Of a DNA stretch of 20,837 bases, positions 12,452 through 19,284 are shown one piece after another (the first letter of the stretch is position 1; each line of letters opens with the position of its first letter). Origin of the DNA: a virus; IMG/VR virus record IMGVR_UViG_3300013297_000172, positions 1-20,837 of that record; one strand, 5' to 3'. The notes under the pieces were generated by a model, which saw only the letters and a list, made by a program, of their open reading frames with translations, did no database searches and was not told the origin of the DNA. A program made the position numbers and the translations under genes.

Positions 12452-12636
12452 CCGGCGAGTCAGTTGAGGCGCTGGACGCCAAAATTGACGAAGCATTAAT
12501 TGAACCGAAGACGGAATTCGCAGTACATGGACCGGATGGCGGTCATATCCGCACTTATTCAATCGCTGACCAGGGCGAGAACGCCGAAGCGTTAGCTCAC
12601 CAGTACGCCGCTAAAATCGGTGGCAAAGTCCTCTAA
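12424..12636 (+). CDS. Small acidic hypothetical protein
   Basis: 70 residues: a basic start MPRKPK, an acidic middle (GESVEALDAKIDEALIEPKT) and a C-terminal region with a beta/helix pattern (HIRTYSIADQGENAEALAHQ). No family recognised. It overlaps the previous gene by 28 bases and the next by 17. Its position before the scaffold gene suggests a minor head protein or an accessory factor; this is inference. Confidence 0.6.
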   Translation: MPRKPKAEVAGESVEALDAKIDEALIEPKTEFAVHGPDGGHIRTYSIADQGENAEALAHQYAAKIGGKVL

Positions 12637-12769
12637 GTTCAAAACTTTTGTTGTCAGGATTAGGGTGAAGGATATGGAAGTAGCTTTAATCTCGCTCCCC
12701 GCAAGGAGCAGGAAAGAAGCTATTGAAATGACGCTCAAACACCTGAAAGTGACAGCAGAGTCTTACTAA
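12620..12769 (+). CDS. Small basic hypothetical protein (49 aa)
   Basis: 49 residues from a GTG at 12620: MAKSSKFKTFVVRIRVKDME and then ALISLPARSRKEAIEMTLKH, a beta-beta-alpha pattern. A shorter form from the ATG at 12674 is possible, because GTGAAGG precedes it. The reading frame is protein-like and fills a gap otherwise empty, overlapping the upstream gene by 17 bases. No family recognised. Confidence 0.5.
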   Translation: MAKSSKFKTFVVRIRVKDMEVALISLPARSRKEAIEMTLKHLKVTAESY

Positions 12770-12803
12770 CTTGTTCCCACAACAACCCAACAGTGGAAAG
12801 GCG

Positions 12804-12872
12804 ATGACGGCCTTAACAGTCTTCTTGCGTGTTAACGCAACCCAAATAATTAACGAAAGGAAATATGTCTAA
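12804..12872 (+). CDS. Possible 22-aa leader peptide before scaffold gene
   Basis: A short frame MTALTVFLRVNATQIINERK ending two residues later overlaps the scaffold start, with the stop TAA at 12870-12872 just past the ATG at 12865. GGAAAGG lies upstream of its ATG. It contains the hairpin at 12825-12840. Ribosomes finishing here could feed the scaffold start. Evidence is thin. Confidence 0.2.
   Translation: MTALTVFLRVNATQIINERKYV
12825..12840 (+). promoter_or_regulatory. Hairpin upstream of scaffold gene
   Basis: TTGCGT-GTTA-ACGCAA is a perfect 6-bp stem with a 4-nt loop, 24 bases before the scaffold ATG and upstream of its AAAGGA SD. It leaves the SD free. It could stabilise or process the mRNA of the capsid genes. 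Confidence 0.35.
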
Positions 12873-13719
12873 TGACATTCCAGTGTCTGACAATTTCACC
12901 CCTGTACCGGGAGTGAAGTACGAAGACACACCCGCAGCTCCGGCTGCACCGGTTGAGCCAACCGAGCCTAAAGTTGAAGAACCCAAAGTTGAACCAGCTC
13001 CAGAGCCAACTGTTGAGCCACAAACTCAAGAACCCGTAAAGCCTGAACCGGTGGTTGAAAGACCAAAGAAGGCAGGACCCATTGCAAAACTCTTAGAAGA
13101 CAGACACTCGCTGGAAGAAGAGAATGCGGAACTCAAACGAAAGTTAGAAGAAGCATCTCAACAGCCAGCAAGTCCTCAAGCGACAGCCGATGTTAAGCAG
13201 TTAGCCGACGAATTCGGTTTAGATGAAACTCTGTTACAGAGAATCGTTGACACCGCCCGAGGTTCTGCTAAACCCGAACTGCCGAAGGAAGTACAAGACC
13301 TCTTGGCTGACCACCAACGGGGGAGGCAACAGCAAGAAGAAGAAGCGCAATTCAATGCCGATTACGACTCGCTTGCACGAACTTTCGAAAGCGAACCGCT
13401 GAAAGACCAGTCGGTTAAAGACAAGGTATTGGACCTCGCTTACTCTACTGAAAAAGCTCCCGATGGTGTTCCCTACTATCAGAAACCGCTTCACGAACTG
13501 TATTTCAAGTTTGTAAAGCCTGAGATAGAGCCAGGTAAACCTAGTGCCGAATCCTCGCAAGGCGGCAGCCAGGCTACGAAGGTAATCGACTTCGAGGAAA
13601 TCTATAACCGCGACGACCCCAAGGAACTCGACGCTATGGATTCAGACACCTTCACCAAGTACAACACTTGGGTAAAAGAGCATAAGGAAACCAAAACTCC
13701 TATCACACGCATTGGGTAA
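12865..13719 (+). CDS. Scaffolding protein (probable)
   Basis: 284 residues with AAAGGA before the ATG. Residues about 22-75 are a low-complexity region rich in P, E, V, K and A with repeated KVEEPK/VEPAPEP-like units. A coiled coil follows at about 80-110 (KLLEDRHSLEEENAELKRKL). A second helical part includes VKQLADEFGLDETLLQRIVD. Such disordered, helical, acidic proteins directly upstream of the coat gene are the usual capsid scaffolds, which guide prohead assembly and then leave. The length is close to P22 gp8. The assignment rests on composition and position. Confidence 0.75.
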   Translation: MSNDIPVSDNFTPVPGVKYEDTPAAPAAPVEPTEPKVEEPKVEPAPEPTVEPQTQEPVKPEPVVERPKKAGPIAKLLEDRHSLEEENAELKRKLEEASQQPASPQATADVKQLADEFGLDETLLQRIVDTARGSAKPELPKEVQDLLADHQRGRQQQEEEAQFNADYDSLARTFESEPLKDQSVKDKVLDLAYSTEKAPDGVPYYQKPLHELYFKFVKPEIEPGKPSAESSQGGSQATKVIDFEEIYNRDDPKELDAMDSDTFTKYNTWVKEHKETKTPITRIG

Positions 13720-13744
13720 TTCCAATCATTAACAACTAAATAAA

Positions 13745-14950
13745 TTGGCTAACTCTCTCTCCGCGTCCTTTCCTACGCGGTGGGCTCGCGAGATGCAGGA
13801 ACGTCTTGAAAAGATGGACGTGTTCCGCAAGCAAGCGAACTTCCGCCTGGAAAGCGACTTGAAAGACGGCGACACGGTTAAGCGCGTATATCGCTCTAAC
13901 ATTGTCCCCGCCGACTACAGCCGTGGGACTGACGTAACCTTCAAGGACATCACTGACACCGCAGAATCGCTGAGTGTTGATAAAACTCCGGTCTTGCCGT
14001 TCTACGTTGACGACCTTGATGCGTTGCAATCCCACTACGACACCAGAGAACAATACACCTCTGACACGGTTAAAGACCTTAACCACATCATTGATGGCTG
14101 GTATCTGGCAGAAGTCGCCAATGCGACCAATACAATTGACGCTGCCGACTTCGGTGGTACTGCTGCTACCGCAGCTACCATTACCCCGGCCAACATCCAA
14201 AAGATGTTTGCTCTTGCCCAAAAGAAACTTGCTCGACGCAATGTGAAAATGGGCAACATGTTCGCCAACCTCACCCCAGACGTTTATCAGACCTTGCTTG
14301 AATACTTGGCTGGTAAAGAATCTGTGTTAGGTGACCGAACCGGTGAGAATGGTTCCATGGGTAGTTACTTTGGTTTCGACTTGTTCGTCTCCAACGCTAA
14401 CTACTGGACTGGCCGTTTGAACCTCGCCACTCAACCAACTAACACTGACACGATTGTCTTCAATGGCGTGACCATCACCTTTGTGTCATCCATCGGAACA
14501 ACCGCTGGTAATGTGTTGATTGGTGCTAACGTTGACGCCACTCGCGTTAACTTAGCCGCTTTGTTCAACGCTCCTGGAACAACTAACTCCACTCAAGTCG
14601 CATTATCGAACGACGACCAGGTTAAGTTTTATGGCTTGACCGCGACCGACGTTCCTGCAAGCGACTGGATGAACATCACCTATCGCGGTGCTGGTGGGGT
14701 TGTAGTTTCTGAAACCCTTACTGACGCAACTGATGGCTGGAGCACCACGCTCTGTATGAACCAGTTGATGTTCGGTGAAAAGGGTGCGGTTGACTTCGTT
14801 ATTCAGAAGCAACCCACGGTCCAAATTGAAAAGGCTGAAGCCCGCTTAGGCTTTAAGGTAATCCCTCACACCCTATTCGGTAAGAAGACTTTCCAAGATG
14901 GCGCTAAGAAATTGGTTAACGTCAAAGTTAATACTTTCTCTTACACCTAA
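13745..14950 (+). CDS. Major capsid protein, P22-like coat with inserted domain
   Basis: 401 residues. The frame has a stop two codons upstream and the only sensible start is TTG; no SD is visible, odd for what should be the most abundant protein. The HK97-fold portions are residues about 1-221 and 333-401, with helices SFPTRWAREMQERLEKMDVF and TPANIQKMFALAQKKLARRN and a late GAVDFVIQKQPTVQ strand. Between about 222 and 332 lies a beta-rich insertion (FNGVTITFVSSIGTTAGNVL; WMNITYRGAGGVVVSETL). It sits at nearly the same place as the I-domain of P22 coat (about 223-345), which aids folding and capsid stability. Family by pattern and synteny. Confidence 0.85.
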   Translation: MANSLSASFPTRWAREMQERLEKMDVFRKQANFRLESDLKDGDTVKRVYRSNIVPADYSRGTDVTFKDITDTAESLSVDKTPVLPFYVDDLDALQSHYDTREQYTSDTVKDLNHIIDGWYLAEVANATNTIDAADFGGTAATAATITPANIQKMFALAQKKLARRNVKMGNMFANLTPDVYQTLLEYLAGKESVLGDRTGENGSMGSYFGFDLFVSNANYWTGRLNLATQPTNTDTIVFNGVTITFVSSIGTTAGNVLIGANVDATRVNLAALFNAPGTTNSTQVALSNDDQVKFYGLTATDVPASDWMNITYRGAGGVVVSETLTDATDGWSTTLCMNQLMFGEKGAVDFVIQKQPTVQIEKAEARLGFKVIPHTLFGKKTFQDGAKKLVNVKVNTFSYT

Positions 14951-14967
14951 TCTGTAATTCAGACCTT

Positions 14968-14989
14968 TGCGGTTAGAGGTTAAACCGCA
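14968..14989 (+). terminator. Intercistronic hairpin after coat gene (weak terminator)
   Basis: TGCGGTT (14968-14974) and AACCGCA (14983-14989) form 7 bp around an 8-nt loop, 18 bases after the coat stop, followed by CTTTGAAAAG rather than a proper T-run. It may partly terminate, or protect the coat mRNA 3' end and so set coat above downstream proteins. Confidence 0.4.
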
Positions 14990-15043
14990 CTTTGAAAAGT
15001 AAGGTAAGAGCTTCATTTAGAAGACTCCTACATAAGGACAATA

Positions 15044-15691
15044 ATGCCCAAAGTATTAAACCGAGCGTTACAACTCGGGGGTGAAGATTTGAAAATCGGC
15101 ACCTATGTTGTAACCGTTCTCGAATTCGATTCTGATGGAAACGTATCTCGTGCCAAAGGAACAAACGTTCCGGCAGACAGCGATGCTGGTTTTGCCAAAG
15201 GTTGTCGGTTCGTCGACACAGACGCTTCTGCTGGTGGAATTGTGTACATCAATGAAGGCACTTCGTCTTCTGCGAGTTTCCGTGCAGCTGTCTCCGGTAC
15301 GGCGCCGGCCGAGGTAGTTACTGCTACAAATGTCATTCTCGCTTCAGAAAGCGGTAAGACGTTCTTCTTAAACTCGGCTACTGAATTCGTCTCAACTCTA
15401 CCCGCTCCGGCAGCAGGCTTACGCTTTTCGTTCGTCGTAACAGCAGCTCCCTCCGGTGCTAGTTATACGGTTGTAACCGCTTCCTCCGCCAACATCATAA
15501 AAGGTGTGCAAATCACAGCGGAAGACGCAGCTGGTTCTGGCGACTCTGGTACTGCCGACGACACGATTAGTTTCGTCGATGGTCAAGCTGTAGCTGGTGA
15601 CCGTGTCGATGTTATCTCCGATGGCACCAGCTGGTTCGCTTACGCGTTCAGTAAAGTCAAAGCTGGCATCACCTTCACTCAAGCTTCCTAG
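15044..15691 (+). CDS. Capsid decoration or head surface protein (probable)
   Basis: 215 residues, AAGGA five bases before the ATG. The composition is typical of secreted or virion beta proteins: rich in A, S, T, V and G, with no cysteine apart from one early (GCRFVD). Two parts can be seen: an N-terminal half (about 1-90) including DAGFAKGCRFVDTDASAGGI, and a C-terminal half (about 95-215) with FSFVVTAAPSGASYTVVTAS and VAGDRVDVISDGTSWFAYAF, a form common in phage head-fibre and tail-fibre tips. Its place right after coat favours a head decoration protein. No specific family. Confidence 0.6.
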   Translation: MPKVLNRALQLGGEDLKIGTYVVTVLEFDSDGNVSRAKGTNVPADSDAGFAKGCRFVDTDASAGGIVYINEGTSSSASFRAAVSGTAPAEVVTATNVILASESGKTFFLNSATEFVSTLPAPAAGLRFSFVVTAAPSGASYTVVTASSANIIKGVQITAEDAAGSGDSGTADDTISFVDGQAVAGDRVDVISDGTSWFAYAFSKVKAGITFTQAS

Positions 15692-15704
15692 TTTCCTAAC
15701 TCTT

Positions 15705-15722
15705 AACCCGAGTAATCGGGTT
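15705..15722 (+). promoter_or_regulatory. Intercistronic GUAA-tetraloop hairpin
   Basis: AACCCGA-GTAA-TCGGGTT is a perfect 7-bp stem with a GNRA-type loop, 13 bases after the stop of the decoration gene. There is no T-run, so it is more likely an mRNA stabiliser or processing site than a terminator. Confidence 0.45.
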
Positions 15723-15749
15723 TGGAGCTTAGACAATTAATAAACACTA

Positions 15750-16199
15750 ATGTTAAGACAACGAAGAATTACCGCTCTAAATGCAGTAACAGCAACCACA
15801 ACTTCCAACAAGTTTTGGGTGGGTGGAGCGAAAAGAATTGGCCTTCACTTTAGGAGAGCCGACCATTCTGCTGGTTCCACTGCCTTTACTGTGAAAGGTT
15901 CATTGGAGCCCTTTGAAACCGGCACTGGACCAGTAGATGCTCATGGCAATCCCACTGGTGGCGCAGCAGTCACGATGACTGCTGTCAACATGCTAGTCAG
16001 TAACGTTACGAACACTAATGGTCAAATGCGCACCCGTGTTAACAGCACTAGCTTAGCTGCCAATGGTGATGCCTTTGTCTGGCTTGAACCGGATATCCTG
16101 GTCAACTGGCTTGAAGTCACTGCTACTGAAACCACAGACGGCACTCACAGTGCCTGGATTGTTATCGAAGAAGAAATTCCTCAAATCGCTGGCTTCTAA
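15750..16199 (+). CDS. Beta-rich virion protein, hypothetical
   Basis: 149 residues. Basic N-terminus (MLRQRRITALNAVTA), then alternating strands such as SNKFWVGGAKRIGLHFRRAD, FTVKGSLEPFETG and AFVWLEPDILVNWLEVTATE, consistent with a beta sandwich. No family recognised. It sits in the structural operon and shares its stop with the start of the next gene (TAATG), so translation is coupled. It could be a head-surface, neck or fibre-attachment protein. Confidence 0.6.
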   Translation: MLRQRRITALNAVTATTTSNKFWVGGAKRIGLHFRRADHSAGSTAFTVKGSLEPFETGTGPVDAHGNPTGGAAVTMTAVNMLVSNVTNTNGQMRTRVNSTSLAANGDAFVWLEPDILVNWLEVTATETTDGTHSAWIVIEEEIPQIAGF

Positions 16200-17023
16200 T
16201 GACCCTGAACCCTCAAGAAGAATTTGTTATCTCTCGTCAGTTAAATGACCCCGCAGACGTAGGCACAAACTATGTGCGGGCATATATTCGCAATGCGAAA
16301 ACAGACGCACTGATAACAACTCTCAATCTTGATGACAAGGGTTCCCAACGCTTCACTAAGACGTGGCAAGTAGCTCCTGACCCGACAGGCCTTGGTCTCT
16401 ACATCACAGTTACCACACAAGTCTTCACTGATTCGGGCTATACCACACCTTCAACGGTTTACGGAGTTGAGCAGCACGAACATTTAGTCCAAGACCGGCT
16501 TAATCCATTTTTGAGGAATGCTGTTTCTGGCCCAGACGTCGACTACAAGCGTATTAAAAAACTTCTTGACGAGGCCATCGCCGCGATTCCTAAGGCCGAG
16601 AAACCTCAGCCCGTTGATTTAATCCCTCTCTCCGAAGGTTTCCAGGCCGTTATTCAAGAGATTCGCGACATCAAGTTTCCCGAATCCAAACACGTTGACC
16701 TTGGACCAGTGATAACTAAGTTAGGGACTCTGGAACGAGCGATTACTAGCATCAAAATTCCTAAGACAGACTTAACTGCCACCAACAAGTTAATCGAAGC
16801 TAAAAATGATGTGCTTGATTCGCTTGCCGAAGCCCAAGAAGAAATTAGAGAGGGTCAGTTTGAAAAAATAAAGCAGTTCTTCGCTGGACTCGACACGTTG
16901 ATTGAGAAGGTAAATGTCCTGAATGGAAAATTCGACAATGCTCAATTGGTTGTTCTCAAAGACCAAAGAGAGAAACCCAAAGAAGTGAAGGATAGTGTGC
17001 TCGATGAATATCTAAAACTCTAG
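16199..17023 (+). CDS. Beta head plus coiled-coil stalk virion protein
   Basis: 274 residues starting in the TAATG overlap. Residues about 1-105 are beta-rich (EFVISRQLNDPADVGTNYVR; GLGLYITVTTQVFTDSGY). From about 115 the protein becomes long charged helices (YKRIKKLLDEAIAAIPKAE; DVLDSLAEAQEEIREGQFEK) likely to form a coiled-coil stalk. This layout suits a fibrous appendage or a connector between capsid and fibre. The next gene, a fibre-like protein, starts on the base after its stop, so they may form one appendage. No family recognised. Confidence 0.6.
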   Translation: MTLNPQEEFVISRQLNDPADVGTNYVRAYIRNAKTDALITTLNLDDKGSQRFTKTWQVAPDPTGLGLYITVTTQVFTDSGYTTPSTVYGVEQHEHLVQDRLNPFLRNAVSGPDVDYKRIKKLLDEAIAAIPKAEKPQPVDLIPLSEGFQAVIQEIRDIKFPESKHVDLGPVITKLGTLERAITSIKIPKTDLTATNKLIEAKNDVLDSLAEAQEEIREGQFEKIKQFFAGLDTLIEKVNVLNGKFDNAQLVVLKDQREKPKEVKDSVLDEYLKL

Positions 17024-17815
17024 ATGAGAACTACTCAAGAAAAACTCCCCACAGGCGGTGCGGGTATTCCAGGCGGTGATGATACTCAAATTCAATTCAA
17101 CGATGGAGGTAGTTTTGGCGGTGATGCCAATTTCACTTGGGATAAAACAACATCCATTCTGTCATTAGGAAATATTGGCACTGGACTCTTTGCCAAACTA
17201 GATACCTCTTTTATAACTGGGGTTGATAAGACTTTCACTTTCCCCAATCAAAGTGGAGTAATCGCTCTCGTATCTGACATTCCTACTAATTTCGCTAACC
17301 AAGCACTCTCAAATCTTACTGTTACTGCCATTAATACTGACCTCACTTTCGCTGACGGAAACCCCAGAGCTTTAGTAATAGCAACCCAGACATCTCCCGA
17401 CACAGATGGGAATGATTTAGAAATTCGTCCTGGCAACGGCGATGGCACAGGAAAGGGAGGATTATTAATAGTTCACGGGGGGACAGGAGGGGCTACGGGA
17501 GACGGAGGAGATTTAAGGCTTTCAGGCGGAACAGCCGGGGCGGGTGGCGTACAAGGGAAAGTTTCTATTTATGATTCCACAAGTGGATTTCACGCTTATC
17601 TTAATACCGCGTTGCTTTCTACTTCTGATAAGACTTTCACTTTCCCCAATGCTTCAGGCACTTTCATGCTCCTTCCCGCAAGCCCTGCGGACTACACAAC
17701 ATCAAACGTAACTACGGACAGAGCCTACAATGCGAACGCTACATCGATTGATGAACTCGCAGACGTTTTGGGAACCTTAATCGCCGACCTCACGGCAATA
17801 GGATTATTGCAGTAA
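17024..17815 (+). CDS. Glycine-rich fibre-like protein
   Basis: 263 residues. The N-terminus has DDTQIQFNDGGSFGGDANFT (about 19-38), a motif frequent at the start of phage fibre and appendage proteins. The middle (about 137-185) is very rich in glycine (GGTGGATGDGGDLRLSGGTA). A unit DKTFTFPN(Q/A)SG occurs twice, at about 68-78 and 202-212, and the DNA under it contains a 25-base exact direct repeat. The C-terminal helix (IDELADVLGTLIADLTAIGL) may trimerise. Likely role: host-binding fibre or spike. It begins directly after the previous stop and overlaps the next gene by TAATG. Confidence 0.65.
   Translation: MRTTQEKLPTGGAGIPGGDDTQIQFNDGGSFGGDANFTWDKTTSILSLGNIGTGLFAKLDTSFITGVDKTFTFPNQSGVIALVSDIPTNFANQALSNLTVTAINTDLTFADGNPRALVIATQTSPDTDGNDLEIRPGNGDGTGKGGLLIVHGGTGGATGDGGDLRLSGGTAGAGGVQGKVSIYDSTSGFHAYLNTALLSTSDKTFTFPNASGTFMLLPASPADYTTSNVTTDRAYNANATSIDELADVLGTLIADLTAIGLLQ
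17224..17650 (+). repeat. 25-base exact direct repeat inside fibre gene
   Basis: The copies at 17224-17248 and 17626-17650 are identical and lie 402 bases apart, a multiple of three, so both read in the same frame (encoding DKTFTFPN). Recombination between them would delete 134 codons without a frameshift. Confidence 0.85.
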
Positions 17816-18444
17816 TGGCTAATTCAACATTCGGAGCTATAGGCTCAGATATAACATTGGGCGCTTCACAAAGTGTCCGCAGGAATTCAGCGAACAATGC
17901 ATTTGAGGCCTTTACTACAAGTAATGACCCGGTGACTCTTGCTGCTGGAGCGTATCTAATAGCTCCAGTTGAGCAATACACGGCAGCCAACGTTGGCTGT
18001 ACTGTTGCTGCAAATAATGATGTTCAAGTTTTTGGTTTTGTCCCGAAAGCAACTATCTCTGTGACAGCTATTGTTTTTGATGTGCAGGTGCTTCTTAACG
18101 GCGGATTGTGTTCAATAGGCATTTATGACGCTGCTGGAACTACAAAGCTGATTGATACCGGAACTAAATCTACGACAAGTACAGGTGTGCAAACTGCAAG
18201 CATTAGCCCTGCCGTAACACTATACGGAAATACTTTTTACTGGTTTGCTTTTGCGATAGATAATACGACAGCGGCTATCAGAGGCATTATTTCTCCTGTT
18301 ACGGGCGTACTGAATATTTTAAACGGAAGCACGGTATATATGGGCAAGGCTGCCAATGCTGCAACCTCGGGTGCGCTTCCTAGTTCTTTAGGCGCGATTA
18401 GTAGTCAAAATCGAGGAATCCCTATGGTTAAGTTACAGGGATGA
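17815..18444 (+). CDS. Beta-sandwich fibre tip or receptor-binding candidate
   Basis: 209 residues, almost entirely small and beta-forming (A, G, S, T, V, I), with TAATG overlap with the fibre gene. Segments such as NDVQVFGFVPKATISVTAIV, NGGLCSIGIYDAAGTTKLID and LYGNTFYWFAFAIDNTTAAI form strand pairs of the kind seen in jelly-roll receptor-binding domains of phage spikes. No family recognised. Its position after the fibre-like gene suggests it is the distal, host-contacting part. Confidence 0.55.
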   Translation: MANSTFGAIGSDITLGASQSVRRNSANNAFEAFTTSNDPVTLAAGAYLIAPVEQYTAANVGCTVAANNDVQVFGFVPKATISVTAIVFDVQVLLNGGLCSIGIYDAAGTTKLIDTGTKSTTSTGVQTASISPAVTLYGNTFYWFAFAIDNTTAAIRGIISPVTGVLNILNGSTVYMGKAANAATSGALPSSLGAISSQNRGIPMVKLQG

Positions 18445-18478
18445 TTGAATACATCAAATAACCTTAAAACTAATTTTC

Positions 18479-18643
18479 ATGCTCTCTAAACAAGCTCTCA
18501 ACATTCTTCTACAAATCTTCGGCGAAAAATCAAACTTAAACATGCCAGCCGGGGTCGCAAGTCAAATAATTGAAATTCGTGACTGGACAAAACAGCAGTT
18601 AATTGAACCAGGTTCCGAAGACACTTCAAAACAATCCGAATGA
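18479..18643 (+). CDS. Small hypothetical protein (54 aa)
   Basis: 54 residues: MLSKQALNILLQIFGEKSNL at the start, then a helix (GVASQIIEIRDWTKQQLIE) and a polar tail. The stop overlaps the start of the adaptor gene as ATGA, good evidence that it is translated. No SD. It may be a small neck or chaperone protein; no family recognised. Confidence 0.6.
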   Translation: MLSKQALNILLQIFGEKSNLNMPAGVASQIIEIRDWTKQQLIEPGSEDTSKQSE

Positions 18644-19281
18644 CCGCACAAGAGTGCATAGACAAATTTCATAATTACGTTTCCGACGAACTTGATTCAG
18701 ATTTTGAACTCCAGCTTGTTAATGACGCCAAGAATGCGATTGAAACTGAGCTTCAACTAGAAATAACCAAGAAGCTCAATTCTTCAGGTTCCGTAACCGC
18801 CGGTCAGACCTACACTACGCAGCGCTCTCTTCCTGCTGACTTTTTCTTACCTCTCACAATCTACGTTGGCACTCAACCGCAAATGCCAGTCCCTTTTGAA
18901 CAACAACAGTTCTATCGGGATACTTCCGGTAGGTATTGGATTGATTTAGCAAATGGCAAATATTACCTAGCCGGCACCCAAGGTTCTTCTCAACCGATTT
19001 ACTTTTACTACCAGTACGACACTGGCGACCTTGAATTAGACGACTCACCCGTCTGGCCCGATAGATTCCATACGCTTATTCCTCTTGAGATGGCTCGCCT
19101 CTACTGGCAAATAGACCAGGGCGAAAAGAACAGAGCGTGGACACTCGAGTACCAGACTGACTATTTACGTTGGAAACGGTTGCTTACTGATTGGGACCAC
19201 AAACTGAAACTGAACACCATAGACAATAGTTCCTTCTCTGATGCCAATCCCGTACCTTCGGAAAATCGAATTAACTTCTAG
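18640..19281 (+). CDS. Head-tail adaptor protein (probable)
   Basis: 213 residues. An N-terminal helical part (TAQECIDKFHNYVSDELDSD; NDAKNAIETELQLEITKKL) is followed by a beta insertion (about 60-125) and a C-terminal helical part with SPVWPDRFHTLIPLEMARLY and KNRAWTLEYQTDYLRWKRLL. This helix/beta/helix layout and the position after the head genes and before a hub-like gene match podovirus adaptors (P22 gp4-like, T7 gp11-like), which extend the portal ring. Starts by ATGA overlap. It ends with two tandem TAG stops followed at once by the next TTG. Confidence 0.6.
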   Translation: MTAQECIDKFHNYVSDELDSDFELQLVNDAKNAIETELQLEITKKLNSSGSVTAGQTYTTQRSLPADFFLPLTIYVGTQPQMPVPFEQQQFYRDTSGRYWIDLANGKYYLAGTQGSSQPIYFYYQYDTGDLELDDSPVWPDRFHTLIPLEMARLYWQIDQGEKNRAWTLEYQTDYLRWKRLLTDWDHKLKLNTIDNSSFSDANPVPSENRINF

Positions 19282-19284
19282 TAG

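Noticed and set aside
12900-13080. Tandem DNA repeats or CRISPR-like array
   Set aside because: The repetition is only the P/E/V-rich coding repeats of the scaffold N-terminus; no spacer structure. No CRISPR array was found anywhere in the window.
14880-15021. Minus-strand 47-residue frame with an AGGAG upstream
   Set aside because: Mostly antisense to the coat gene end and an intercistronic hairpin; composition not protein-like enough and SD spacing long.
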